DNA of 64,000 nt. Origin: Amaurobius ferox (lineage: Eukaryota > Arthropoda > Arachnida > Araneae > Amaurobiidae). Position numbers and translations under genes: made by a program. Under the pieces are notes generated by a model that was given only the letters and a program-made list of their open reading frames with translations, was not told the DNA's origin and did no database searches. Positions 1 to 17,540 of this stretch are shown piece by piece. The stretch spans positions 151,672,678-151,736,677 of the forward strand of contig OX578136.1 of the NCBI GenBank assembly GCA_951213105.1. Direction: 5' to 3'. Each line of letters starts with the position of its first letter. Position 1 is the first letter of the stretch.

Positions 1-200
1 AATGCCGTCATTTGAATGAAGTTCATTCTTTTCAATGAAGGTTTAAGTTTTCAAATATAATAAATCAATGTAGTATTGTGATAAGTTTTAAAATATTACC
101 GAGGAATGTATTGCATTTTCGACTTTTTTAAATAAAATTGCATTGAAGTTGGAAAGTGTTTCATAATCAATGCTTTAAGCATGATTGATCTTTCTTGTTT
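1..200 (+). mobile_element. Helentron-like family B, 3' end only (cut by window start)
   Basis: From the first base this matches the last 200 bp of the family B copy at 57261-58547 almost base for base. It includes GGAAAGTGTTTCATAATCAA and the ATGCTTTAAGCAT stem-loop followed by TTGATCTTTCTTG. The rest of the element lies before the window. Confidence 0.65.
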
Positions 201-884
201 TTTATATTGCTGTTATATTTTTTTCTAAATGAATTTCGTACATATTAAGTTGCTAAATTTGATTTAAAACTTGTTCTGACATGGAGTAGTTTTGATTTTG
301 AATAAAAAAATATTTCATTAATTACCTAAATAACAAAAAGTCTCGTGGTCTTATACTTTTGTAACAGACTGTAGTTGCTACAGTACAGGTTTAGCGAATT
401 TCACAAAAATTGAGGCTATAGCAAGATTTTTGCTGCCATTGTAGATATGTGTTGATATTGCCTTGATAACTTATAACGTAATTGATAATATTAATCGAGA
501 TTTGTAATTGATAATTCTTATTGATAGAGGTGGGTGTTTCTCATGTGTTGAAGGATATTAGTAGCCTAAGTACTGCATGACTGCAGGTGGACAGATGTGT
601 GAGAATCTTTATGCACCTTGTCAAATGACAGGCCCAATATTAATTTTTATGGAATAAAATAGGAAATACAGATGAACTTTCTTTCAGAGAACTGCATTTG
701 GTAAATATCTGCATTTAAAGAATATATAAAAAAACATTGAACTATATATTTAAAAAATATTCTTTTAAATAATCTTCAAATAACTAAAGCTGTTTGTTCT
801 TAGAGAAATCTCGAAGAATTAGCGACACAGGCGACCATTTGAAGCGTAAATTGAACAAGGCCTAAAAATTTCTAACATTTTATT
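201..884. other. No gene seen
   Basis: AT-rich sequence between a family B 3' end and family A copy 1. No coding or named repeat feature is supported. Confidence 0.5.
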
Positions 885-1009
885 ACTTTCCTTATATACA
901 TAATGTATAAGGAAAGTATTGTGACGGGGTCGAAAATTCGAATTCGAGTTTTCGACGGGAGAGCACGTTTCAAGCATCTCTGATCACGAATCAAACATTT
1001 TTGAGGTGA

Positions 1010-1045
<36 letters not shown>

Positions 1046-1945
1046 TGTGTGTGTGCATGTGTGTGTGTGTATATGTGTGTGTGTGCATGTGTGTGTGTGT
1101 ATGTCAGTGAGTCTGTGGAGACGATATCTCAGGAACGAATGAAGCGATTCGAATGAAATTTGCTACACAAATCACAATCCATGAATACTGGAAGCCTATT
1201 GTTTTAAAATGCAATCGAATGTTCAGAACCCCCCTAAATTTTCGAGTGAAATTTTGAAAAAAATCATCAAAAAATCGAAACCTTTATTAAAGTTACGCAA
1301 ATAGGCATTTCTTATGTATTTTTTCCTTAAAAAACGATTGACATAAACTTTAGAACGCTAGCACGAACCGTTCTTGAGATATTGCACATTTTTCAAATAA
1401 ATTTATCAAAAAATCCCATAAATTAAAAAATATGTTAAATGTTGAGAAACATGTTCACTTTTCATATGTGGTATCATGCGATATATTGGGTGACATCATT
1501 CTCGTGGATCTAGCTCGTTCCATTCATGAGAAAAGGTATTTGAGTAATACTTTTGCATTTGAACGCCAATAATCATTTATATGCTATAAGAATAACTTAT
1601 TTCTCCGTCCATAACGATTGGCGAGATTTTGGCTACGAATTTGGCGGAATGTCGCCAACTTGGCGACCTTTTAATATGCTGCCAAATTAACGAAAATCCT
1701 GCCAAATGGATAAAAATGGCGCTAAATCAATGAAAATGACGACTCATTGAAGAAAATTCAATATCTTGAAAAGAATATAAGTACCTACTAGAATAACATT
1801 TTTTTTAACTGTAAAGGTAGTAAATTCATTGCATTGTATAAGGAAAGTCATGTGCTGCCACATCAGATTTTTTTTTTCTGTAATAGTAGTAAATTCATTG
1901 CATTATATAAGGAAAGTCATGTGCTGCCCACATCAGATTTTTTTT
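885..1945 (+). mobile_element. Helentron-like non-autonomous element, family A, copy 1
   Basis: The 5' end is an inverted repeat: ACTTTCCTTATA (885-896) and TATAAGGAAAGT (906-917). It is followed by a conserved leader (TTGTGACGGGGTCG), a GT microsatellite (about 1011-1105) and roughly 700 bp shared with the copies at 31345 and 59631. The 3' end repeats TATAAGGAAAGT, then CATGTGCTGCCCACATC, which can fold (ATGTG/CACAT), then a T-tract. A 5' subterminal repeat, microsatellite, inverted 3' copy, terminal stem-loop and T-rich insertion site together resemble DINE-1/Helentron-associated elements. The 3' end occurs twice in tandem, with a 69-bp period (first near 1842, second near 1911). No coding sequence is visible, so mobilisation would need proteins from another element. 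Confidence 0.7.
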
Positions 1946-7018
<5,073 letters not shown>

Positions 7019-7119
7019 TAGTGTTGAATATTGGACACTTTTGATGTATGATAACGTCTTTGTCGGCAAATCGGATGTGACGAAAAAGAGTGAGATTTTG
7101 AAGGATTGTAGCTTGGCGT

Positions 7120-7406
7120 TGTTGTTGTTGAAACCCAGGCCGTCCGACCTACCAGAAAGGTGTAAGGTAACTGTTTGGACGGTCGGGAAGTGCCACCCAA
7201 TTTAGACCGGAACCCAGTGGGGGAGGCATCCACAGGGACCGTACCCTCCTTCCCCTACCACCAACCTCTCGGAAGGACTTTCGGACCCACATGTTTAACG
7301 TGATCGTACTCCGCATGAACACGGCGGCAGTTTTGGCAGTGGCTGGAATCGAACCCGGGCCTACCGAGTGCAACTCCAGCGCGTTAACCAATGGGCTACC
7401 GCGCCC
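7120..7406 (-). mobile_element. tRNA-derived SINE (family 1), complete, with 14-bp target-site duplication
   Basis: Read on the minus strand it begins GGGCGCGGTAGCCC (A-box region), has a B box in GGCCCGGGTTCGATTCC, a body ending near GGTCGGACGGCCTGGG, and an AAC/CAACAA tail. The 14-bp direct repeat TTGTAGCTTGGCGT flanks it at 7106-7119 and 7407-7420, which shows a target-primed retroposition event. No coding capacity; transcription by RNA polymerase III is expected from the boxes. A LINE partner is not in this window. Confidence 0.85.
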
Positions 7407-7420
7407 TTGTAGCTTGGCGT

Positions 7421-10391
7421 GTAATAGTCGGAGAGGGACGGCAGTGGTACCAAGTGTTAGGCCGAGGATGTACGCGTATTGTGAGGGGTGACACGCTCAA
7501 GAGATGAATGCGATCGAATGCGAAATAAGATAAAAATGATCAAGCAATAATCAAATTGCTAAATTTTATTTCTTTAATTCTGGAACTTAATTAACATTTC
7601 GGAACAAAATTGACTAAAAACTGGCGATATAGCAGTGTTTCTCTATTCTATTTCATTTACAAAGGTTAACAGAAAATTGAATTTCAGGGAGGGGGCGGCC
7701 AAATTGCTTTCTGCTTGGGGCGGCAAAATACCTAGAGCCAGGCCTGGGTGGTATGAAGCTTTGTCGTATTCCTCCTTCGGTATTAAGTAATTAAAAAGAA
7801 ATCTTAAGAGCATAATGGGACTCGGACAAAAAGTCTTAATCAGTACATCAGTACTCCTGTCTACATTACAGCTATAGACTTCTTAATATTAGATAGTAAG
7901 AAGATAAATTGAAAAATCATTTCTATAATTACAGCCGGATTGTTTATCAGAAAAAAATAATCTCGAATCCAGTAATTTTTTTTTCGCAAGGCAGTTATTG
8001 AATGTTAATTTACAATGGTTTCTCGTACTATAAACAAAGCGCCCCAATATACTGTTTGACCACGGGCTTTAAATTTTTTAACCCAATACTAACTATAATT
8101 GAGTTTTCAATATTTGAATGATTAACTTGCGCTGAATTTCTTAACTTCCCATGTAAAATATCGATCATTTCAAACATAAGTCATCTCTCTGGGGTCATTA
8201 GTTCTATTCTCCTATTCTAATTAAATAGCAAAAGTTTTATTTCTGGAAGAATTAATATAGGTGTGCATTTCTTAGATCTTACCTTAAATCTCTAATTTCC
8301 TCGCCAAGAATTTGGAAAATGATAATCTTAGTTTTGGAGACATTATGCTATTTACTTTCTGTATTCCCGAAAATTTTTTCGAAAAATTCAATGCCAGAAC
8401 CTAAAGTGAAAAGCGGGTTGATGAATTCATATATACTTTTGAGTTTGTTAAAATAGCTTAAACTATTCGTGTAATCGATTTTTCGGGAAACTAATTTTCC
8501 GATTATTGATTTTTAAAAAGTTCGCTTGGAGCTTCAGATAACCCAGTAATGCTACAGGCTCTTTGTGAGTGAGTGCTGTGAAATGCTGTTCATGTTAAAT
8601 TTGGGGTTTGAAAATGTGCAAGAGTAAGTGTTTAATCATTAAAGAAAATATTGGAGTATGAGTCTTCATTTGATTTTCTCATACATTTATATTCCGTAAT
8701 ACTTAGTTCTGTTTTCATAGCAATTATTTTCATAATGAAAAAGTGCATCTTTGTCAGATTTAGTACCCAAGTTAATCGTATAAATCCCTTAAATTTTCAT
8801 TTCACATATTGGCAAAACTTTGATGTCAGTGAATGTGTTTGGCCTATGTGTGTTATAATAAAAGCTGTAGTGATATCATTAACATCCCTAGAATAATTCA
8901 AATTATCAATCCCTTCCATTTACTCTATGATACTATCATCATTATTAAGGGGAATTATCAATAGTTTTGATAGAGAATAATGCTATGAAAATGTCAAAAT
9001 TCGAATTCTATAATTATGAAAATTGCTAAAAATTCCGTCTAGTTTTCGTTTTTCACATAACGTATCTGCATATACGATTTTATAACAATAGACGTATTCG
9101 TTCTCCAATTGTCGTGTCCATACCTCACATTTGCACACACACACAGACGTATTTCTTTTCAAAAATGTTCAAGGTTGATACTAGAGATTTTGAAAAAAGC
9201 TTATGCGTCAAAATATCGAATTCAAAACTTTTCGTGAAAACAACACTTCCTCTGTAAAATAATATGAGCACCAAGCAATCGATCAAACAACTTCAAATAT
9301 CGGATTCGAATCTTGCTAAAAAAGAAGACAGTAGATTAACGCAATTGCTGGACAAAACTGCCTATGTTTAAAAGAACTTTCCCAATTAACGAAGTTTCTC
9401 GGCGGGATTTTGCGCCTTCTTTATTGAGGTTCATGACCGTATCTATAACATTTTCAGTGGGCAGTGGAATTTTCAGTAAGTTGACATATATTAGAATCAG
9501 TAACAGGTCATTTTTTCCAGAGGCCTACGCCAACCTAATACGGACTATAATGTCTTTGTTTCTTCTACGCCGTATATTATTGAATAATTATACAACGTGT
9601 TTGTATCTTTCTTGACCTTACAGAAGCCTCCCCAGAAAACAGGAAGGTTGAATTTTTTAATACTTAATATAATATCAACCCCGAGACTGAATCTAAGGAA
9701 GCTAGATTTTTTATTCCTCCCCCCCCCCCCCTATGGGAGGATATTTTTTTTAAGTGCGTTCAGGCTTTCCAACAGCTTCCCTGGTGATCTAGAAGGCTGC
9801 ATATTTGCATACATATTATCAACTATCGGACAGAAAATGTCGTCGATTTCCGATTTCTCCACTTCCAGGGTGGTGATTATGATTTTTCGAAATCTTTCCA
9901 GACCCTCTAGAAGACCATAGTAGTCTAGAAGCCTGAATCTTGGCAGACTTGTAATATCGACCACTGGATCGAATCTAAGGGAGCCTGATTTTCGATTTTT
10001 CCGTAAAATGAACCAAATAGGGTGTAAGAAATGTTTTATAGAGTCCCCCCCCCCCCCCCAGAAGCCCCTTGGTGTCTTATCAGGTTAAAATTCATCTACG
10101 GGAGGAGAACATAGCTGGATAAATTTTCGATAAAGCAGTTCCGTCTATTATGGACACTTTTTGTCTGATGGACCCTTTTCATCATTAAACACCCTACATT
10201 GTTAAACAAAATAAATTATTAAGAAGTTTTCCGTCTTTAATAGGCTTAAATACTAGTTATTGAATAAATGTGCAGTAATTGAGTGAGGCAATGATGTCTT
10301 CAAAATGCGAAACTTGCGCCGGAAAGGTTTTTCATTTAGACCAGAACATGTAAAACAATGCATCTTCTCGGTGCAATGATAACGATCTACG
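7421..10391. other. Stretch without a recognisable gene
   Basis: It contains a possible hAT-like end at about 7690-7746 (CTTGGGGCGGCAAAATAC), the old family A fragment at 9060-9265, and poly-C runs at 9719-9731 and 10045-10059. The open frames at 9364-9920 have no recognisable domain. Confidence 0.5.
9060..9265 (-). mobile_element. Degenerate family-A-like fragment, reverse orientation
   Basis: Read on the minus strand, this stretch gives an AATTCGA-like leader, AACATTTTTGAAAAGAAATA, and ACGTCTGTGTGTGTGTGC. This is the order seen in family A (AATTCGAG, AACATTTTTGAGGTGATG, TCTGTGTGTG). Identity is low and there are no clear ends, so this is an old fragment at best. Confidence 0.35.
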
Positions 10392-10399
10392 TAATAGAG

Positions 10400-10938
10400 C
10401 AGTGTTTCCCAAACCGTGCGCCGCGGCGCACTGGTGCGCCGTGAAGTATAGTTGGGTGCGCCGCGAAAGAATTAAAATTATATTAAAAATGAGTGAAATA
10501 TGAAATAAAACTCTTAATATAAATCATTAATATTAAAATAATATAAATGGTGGTGTAATTAGTGGTGGTGTAATTAGTTTTTTTCCACTTGCCCCTTTGT
10601 GAATTTTGGTTCGTTTTCCTCTTGGATGTTTCATTATTTTTCATCGGATGGAGAAATACTTCGGGAAGGCAGAAGTACCGGGATGGTTTCCAAGGAATAA
10701 AAGCGTTTTAACCGGGAACGGGGGGGTCACAATCTCCCCCGGCCTTTTTACTGCCGTTCCTGTAAGTACTCTCTAAACTCCCCCCCCCCCTTCCACGCCC
10801 TCCTCTTTTCAATCTTTTTCAACGATTTTCTAACTTATTTCGGCTTATATTAAAAGTGCGGCATTGCGTCTTACAATACTACTTTGCTTTTAAGTCTTGG
10901 TTTACTTGTTCATAATGTTTTTAAAATATTTTATACTG

Positions 10939-11026
<88 letters not shown>

Positions 11027-11091
11027 GTGCGCCGCAAAATTTTCATTTGTTGTAAAGTGCGCCGCGAGTTAAAAATGTTTGGGAAACACTG
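10400..11091. mobile_element. hAT-type MITE with 15-bp inverted termini and 8-bp TSD
   Basis: The ends are CAGTGTTTCCCAAAC and GTTTGGGAAACACTG, a perfect 15-bp terminal inverted repeat. They are flanked by the 8-bp direct repeat TAATAGAG (10392-10399 and 11092-11099). An 8-bp duplication with CAGTG-type ends is diagnostic of hAT elements. Several GTGCGCCGC subterminal motifs occur near both ends, as expected for transposase-binding repeats. The 692-bp interior has a long TA microsatellite (about 10939-11023) and a poly-C run but no transposase. Confidence 0.88.
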
Positions 11092-11117
11092 TAATAGAGT
11101 ATTCAAAACTGGAATTT

Positions 11118-11225
11118 AAAAAAGCATGCAAGACTAGGATTCAGAAAAGCATGCAAGACTAGGATTCAGAAAAGCATGCAAAACTAGGATTTAGAAAAGC
11201 ATGCAAGACTGGGATTTAGAAAACA
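11118..11225. repeat. 25-bp tandem repeat, about four copies
   Basis: AAAAGCATGCAAGACTAGGA plus TTCAG is repeated with few changes, directly after the right end of the hAT MITE. A partial unit precedes it (AAAACTGGAATTTAA). Confidence 0.75.
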
Positions 11226-11885
11226 CGCAACACTCGGTGACACTTATATGTTTGAGTCCTAAAGTTAAGTAAACACGCCACAGATCAGAATACTGTGTTT
11301 TGAGAGTTCCATTTAGTCGTAATCTTTCAATTGATAAACTTTGAATACTGTGTCACTCCTATCGCAAATGAACGATATTATTTTTCCTCGGAATTCTTGG
11401 GTCTTCCGGGTTGGTTCCCGGGCCACGCTTCGTATTTTGTGCTGTTGATTTCTTCCACGACGGGTTATGTCCAGGGCTTATCAATGGGAAGCGGAAACAG
11501 ACAGATGCCCGAGCTCTGTTTCCTGCTTACTTCCTGAACCGCGGTCAAGACTTCCATAAATTCGAAGATCCGTCCGGACCACCCCAAACGGATTTTCTGT
11601 AGAGATAAAGATTGGTGGTACAACCGTGCCCATTCAATTTTTTTTTTCGACGATTCAAAATTATTCCCTAGTCTCTAAGACACTTGTTTGAACGTAAAAG
11701 CAAGTTCACGTATTCTACCACGAATCAGCTGTAGGCAGTATTAGGCTTCCCCTGCCTAAAATGATAGGACTACCAACTGCCACCTTCTGATAAATTTAGA
11801 AAAAGTAATATAAAAACGGCTAATTTCTATTTAAGTTCAAAACCCATGTCATTGTCATTGAAATAACATCCCGTCCCTAGTAGCA

Positions 11886-12175
11886 ATCCAATATTGGCAG
11901 CCAATATTGGAAATATTGGACCAATATGAAAAAGTGGATATTTTGACGGAATAATGGCTTAAAATTTTGGCCCAATAATGGTTTAAAATATTGGGACAAT
12001 ATCACGCCAATATTGGCGTTTCATTGGAAATATTTCCACTGTAGCATAAATATTGGCGTGATATTGTAACCCTAATATTTGCCCAATATTGGCATTACAT
12101 TGGAAATATTTCCAATGTAATGCCAAGATGTACAATATTGGTCTAATATTGAACCAATATTAAATGCTACTGTTT
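11886..12175. repeat. Cluster of CCAATATTGG palindromes
   Basis: CCAATATTGG or close variants occur many times in under 300 bp, including two GCCAATATTGGC-type cores and two GGAAATATTTCC palindromes. The spacing is irregular, so it is not a simple tandem array. Likely a decayed palindromic repeat; regulatory function is not shown. Confidence 0.6.
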
Positions 12176-12396
12176 ATAGCTTTTATGAGCCAGAACAAAG
12201 TGTCTCATTTATACCCACTTGCAAAATCAAAATGACATTGACATTACCTTTCATGTGAAATAAGTGAAATTTGACGATTTAGTTGGCGTCTAAATGCAAA
12301 ACTGTTTCGCACTTTTTCTCGTAAATGGAACATGCTTTATTCTAGAGGGATGCTTTATTCTATGGGATTGCTCCCATAATATGGCATATGGAAGGT

Positions 12397-12655
12397 CAAT
12401 TTATTTAATAATACTTTATTTAATAACATATATATTTATTATATATTTAATAACATATTTATTTAATATTTCTGTATGTATTAACATATTTATTTAATAA
12501 TACTTTTATTTAATAACATATTTATTTAATATTACTGTATGTATTAACATATTTATTTAATAATACTTTATTTAATAACATATTTTAATATTACTGTATG
12601 TATTAACATATTTATTTAATAATACTCTATTTGATAACATATTTATGCTAATTTG
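12397..12655. repeat. AT-rich tandem repeat, period about 60 bp
   Basis: TGTATGTATTAACATATTTA recurs at about 12473, 12536 and 12595 with TTATTTAATAATACTTTATT between. Period varies from 59 to 63 bp. Low complexity, no coding potential. Confidence 0.7.
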
Positions 12656-14329
12656 ATAAATTAATGCAAAATACTTTCAATGAACCGTGTTCTAGAAGGC
12701 GAGATTTTCATGTTCTAATAATAAATTACGTGTAGTTTATGGAATTGTTTTAATTTTTTTGTTCAAAAAATAAATCTAAAATTTGAGAACCTACCCTCTG
12801 ATCATATGTCATGTCGAAAAGGTTCAAGAATCTACATTCTAATAATCGCATTTTCATTCTAATCGCTACATTCGTTCTTGACATATCGTAACCAGAATCA
12901 TGGACATATCACCTCAACAATGTTTGATTCACGTTCAGGTATCTTTGAACCGTGACAACCTGCCACAAATTTGATTTCACCCCAATCACTATTCTTTCGA
13001 AAGATTGGCTGCTCCATGTCATGGAGGTAGATTGTAATATATCGAGAACAGCTTGTTATAAGTCTGAAACTATATCCCCCCCCCCCCCCTGTTTCTTGTA
13101 TAAAGTCACTTTCTAGCCAGTGACAAACTTTCAAATAGGCACAGGCTTTTACTTTGAGTAGGGTGACGAATTTTTGCCGAAGTCCTAGCTAGAAACGAAA
13201 TCTAAGAGAGGCTAAAGTGAAACTTAAGGGATCCCAACAATCCTGAAGGAAGGGATAAACTAGAAACTTTTCTTGGGGAATGCATAAAAGAAATGCCCTG
13301 AAAGATTAAATTTTAGCCTTTAAACAGCTCTATTAAAAATATTTTAATTATACTGTGCTTTTATTATTAGGAACTGCTATTATGTGTTATTGAGTTAACG
13401 TTTATGCACTACAAAGCTTATAAACATGAGAATCTGTAAATTCTCATAGTTATTATAATATATTTCAGTACACATAAATTATTATACAAATTTTTATTTG
13501 CATAGTGTTGCAAACTTGCTGTAGAGTCTCTTCTCATCCCTCCGTACTTTTGCCTCCTTCGACTACCAGACGGAGGAAAGACCCGTACAGGTATTCTTTC
13601 CTATGGCGTGAAACTAGGGTTACTACATGCCGAAGTTAGGAGAATGGTTGCCAGATTTGGCGATTTATGTCCGATCCGCGACTTCCTGAAGGTTCGAAAA
13701 GCACCTCGAAATAATGATTATTATTTCCAATGGAAGTTTCTGCAGAGGGAGTTTATAAAAGGAGTCATCATTCAGTTGAAAAGCAGTTGACGAGATACGA
13801 GCTACATTGAACTGTGACTTCCGCCAATGTTTCAAGAATAGTATAGGTTGTTTTGTGAAATGATTTTCTTCAATGTTTTGAGAATAATAAAGTATTTTAT
13901 GAAATTGGTGAAGCATTAAAGTCTTGTTTTACTGTACATTGTTCTTGTTTATACTGTGTCTGTGAATAAACGTGTTAGTTATCCTGAAATTTGGACTCAT
14001 TCTTGTATCCTGTGCGCACACCCATGATTCTAGAGCTATATTTGTAAGCTAATAGTTGATTGTGAAAATCCGAATTGATACTATACATCAATATTAATAT
14101 ATAATAATTACAACTGATTTTAATGTAAGCATTAACTAGTAGTAAAGCTGTTAATGAATCAAAGACAATTTCTAAAAATCAATACAAGTTAACGCAGAGA
14201 ATATTAACTCTAACTGCTCATCAATTGAATTTGACTCTGTAATGTATATCAGTGAATCTCGCAATAATATAAAAGTGCTTCAAATGCTATTCTCTCAATT
14301 TAATGTTTTTAAATTCATTAATTTATAAT
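12656..14329. other. Stretch without a recognisable gene
   Basis: It includes a poly-C run at about 13076-13089. Short open frames on both strands at 13608-13916 show no domain. No repeat of known type was identified. Confidence 0.45.
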
Positions 14330-15100
14330 CTATATATATAAAGAAGAAAAGTATGTATGTATGTATGTATGTATGATCCAACATCACGGAAGAACGGCTG
14401 AACCGAATTTGATGAAATTTGGTGGGTAGTCTTGAAATAGCCCCACTTAAAATTTAGTCCATGTTTCGAGTTTACAACACCAGGAGTTGTCGCGATATTA
14501 ATGAAAAACGAAACTTTCGTTTGTCTCATCATCACGGGAGAACAAACAGTTGCACCGAATTTAATGAAATTTTGTAGGTAGCTTTCAAATAGTCCAACAT
14601 AAATTTATTCCAAGTTTCGAGTTTCTAAGACCAGGGATTGTCGAGATATTAATTGAAAACGAAACTTTTTCCTATGAGTTCTACTCTCTAACTCCATGAT
14701 TCCTAACTAAAAAAGTTGGAAATCTTTGGTTTGAAGCGTGAAAATCAATTAAATCTCTGAGTTTTGTGGGAGTTTATTGAATGTATTAGTCACCTTTGAA
14801 AATCGCAGGTTTGAAATATGAATTTAAATGGAAACTGTATCACCATAGTTTATTTTTCACAGGCTTACTCAACACATTTTATTAATTTAAAACTATATAT
14901 ATAAAGGAGAAAAGTATGTATGTATGACCCAACATCACGGGAGAACGGCTGAACCGAAAGAGTTCTGCATCCTAAATCCCGAGTAACGGCGATTAATCGC
15001 TGCTAGTAGTGTATATACACGAGCAGGCAATATATTAGTATCCTTGAATTTCTTTAGTGACGAACTCATTTTATATAGTACGCCAGCTGCACGCAGCCGT
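14330..15100 (+). repeat. Repeat family with TATG microsatellite and ACGGCTGAACCGAA leader, two nested starts
   Basis: Two starts of the same repeat occur: 14332-14410 and 14893-14960. Each reads TATATATATAAAGRAGAAAAG, then a TATG microsatellite, then CCAACATCACGG and AGAACGGCTGAACCGAA. Downstream of the first, two diverged units of about 145 bp lie in tandem (from about 14378 and 14524), each ending in GAAAACGAAACTTT-like sequence. The microsatellite-plus-leader layout resembles the Helentron-like families elsewhere, but I see no clear 3' stem-loop. Classification is left open. Confidence 0.45.
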
Positions 15101-15380
15101 TAAATAGCATAGCGAGAAAAAAAATTGCATACGCTGCATAATTATGCTAATATTCGTATTTACTTGTGAAGTCAAACCTCTCATTTTGTTGGTAAATCGA
15201 CTCTAAATAGACAACTTAAAATGAACGATATATTCTATTTTCTCTAGCTCTCAAACAGTCTACTATGAAATTTTCTAATGCAAATTTTCAAAGCACAGGT
15301 GGTAGGTAAATACGAGGTATTATGTACGCGAAGCAAAATTGCCGCTCTAGAAAAATAGGTTGCTACACAAACATTTTTTT

Positions 15381-16530
15381 AACACTTTACAACAAAGTTG
15401 AAAAGTGTTTATGACTTTGTTCATGCTGTCTGTCTGTCTGTCCGTTAGCACGATAACTGCCGTAAAAATGACTTTATCAAAATGAAATTTTAGTATGTTG
15501 TTCAGACGGTGCGTTGGACCTATGGGACTGTAAATGGATAATATCACCCAATTAGTTTTGGATTGAACCCGCGTTGACAAAATGAAATACATTGAACCCT
15601 ATGGGACCTAATTTTTAAAACATTTTTTAAGCGGATTTAAAATTCACAAATTGCTTCGAAAGTATTAGGTAGTATTCAAATTATCTCATAAAATATATAA
15701 AACAAATTTCAGAAAAATATATTCAGTAGTTTTTGAATAAAAATTAAAATAGTAATTACACTTTTTATATGAAGCGATCGTGTGACCATGATGTGAAGAG
15801 ATCACGTGACCTACTTCAAAATAAAATATGGTATCCATCTTGTGTCAAAATCGTGATTTTTAAAGTTCTTTTTAATTTATATTCAGTGTTGTATCCGTCC
15901 TAAAACCGCTTTATTTTTGCTTAAATTCTGTACATCTACATACTGAAACAACGCAATTACAATACATTTTAGGTTAAATGATCATCAAACTTTGATTATT
16001 TATACAACGAAGCCTACTTTTCACTCCATGCCTACTTCGAAGCCTACTTCTCACCTCTCCATGGTCTTAAGTATTAAATAAAATAAATTATAAATTATTA
16101 TAGTATTGTGATGAATGAAATGAATGGGAAAATGTTTATGGATGAAATGCTGCTTTTATAGAGAGAGTCTGGCGTGTTATATTTCGATGACATCACTTGA
16201 ATAAATTTCATTTGTTTTCGATGAAGTTTTCAAATATAATAAATTATTGTAGTATTGTAATAAGTTTAAAAATATTATCTCGGAATGTATCGCATTTTGG
16301 AGATGTTTAAACCAGGCAATTTATATTTTAATGCCGTCCTTTGAATGAAGTTCAATTTTTTCGATGAAGTTTTAAGTTTTCAAATATAATATATTAATAC
16401 AGTATTGTGATAATTTTAAAAATATTACCGAGGAATGTATCGCATTTTAGAGATGTTTGAATAAAATTGCATTGAAGTTGGAAAGTGTTTCATAATCAAT
16501 GCTTTATGCATAATTGATCTTTCGTGTTTC
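15381..16530 (+). mobile_element. Helentron-like non-autonomous element, family B, copy 2
   Basis: The 5' end follows a T-tract and forms an inverted repeat: AACACTTT ... AAAGTGTT (15381 to about 15410). A TCTG microsatellite (about 15430) and the ACGATAACTGCCGTAAAAAT segment come next. Toward the 3' end are diverged tandem units of about 150 bp (GATGAAGTTTTCAAATATAAT ... GGAATGTATCGCATTTT). The 3' end repeats GGAAAGTGTTTCA, then a stem-loop around ATGCTTTATGCAT, then TTGATCTTTC. The order of parts matches family A although the sequences are unrelated. No ORF is supported. Confidence 0.65.
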
Positions 16531-17540
16531 ATTTTGGGGCGTTTTCTAATTCGTTCATTTCCTGAAATATGTGCCTGTATGAAGATGAGTTTTTACATAT
16601 GAAAAAATATGAAAAAATCTTGAACAATTTAAAATTTTATTTCTTTGAAATTAAAAAAAAATTAAATATTAAATTTTGATTGAAGTTGATGAACAGATTT
16701 CTCAATTTGAATCATTTTTTCACTTTTGTACGCAGAAAAGTTTTAATGCTAATTTGTTTTCAGGATGTAAAAATTATTATTTAGAAAAATTTTAATAATT
16801 TAAAAAGTGAAAAAAATAAATCAATTTTTAAAGAAGGATATTTGCTTTGAAAAAAATATTTTCAAACCGTTTACTCAAAATCGAAAATCCCGAAAAGAAT
16901 TTATGGAAAATAGAATAGAAGTTTTTTTGTACAAAGCTTCATGTATGTACTTATCTTTCAACAATACAGATAGTACAACATAAAAACTGTTGTATCTTGA
17001 TGTAATTATTGAACATTGTAGATATATGTACCTTGCGTTATTTGATTTTAAAAACTTTGTAGTATTTTTGAAGTCAAGAAAATAAAATCTGCTCTTTTAT
17101 CGATTGTGTCTCAAACCCTCCTAATCTCAGACTGTGACGATTATTTTTGCATTAGAATATAAATGGGTGAGTAAATTTTATACTAAGCGTTATCATTCTA
17201 ATTAATAGAGGTTGTCTTTAATTACAACCCATATAGGTTTCATTAAATTATCAAAGGAGAGAGGTTTCAAGTACTATATGCAGAGCATCACTAAAGTACA
17301 CACACGATAAAAGAAAGCCTAGATATTTTTTTAATGAAAACGAAAAGTTTCTTTTAGAAAACGTGTCAAGAAACTTCTCAACAGGATTTCCTAGAAGTTG
17401 CAAACACAGAATTTCTACTCATAGGGAACTGAAGAGGCCAACCTGTGTGCGAATAGTTAGTTCACTCTTACTTTGAATCATTAATTTAACACCGTGTATG
17501 AATAGAGAGTCCTCTGTAGCACGCATGGTCGTTATATTCT

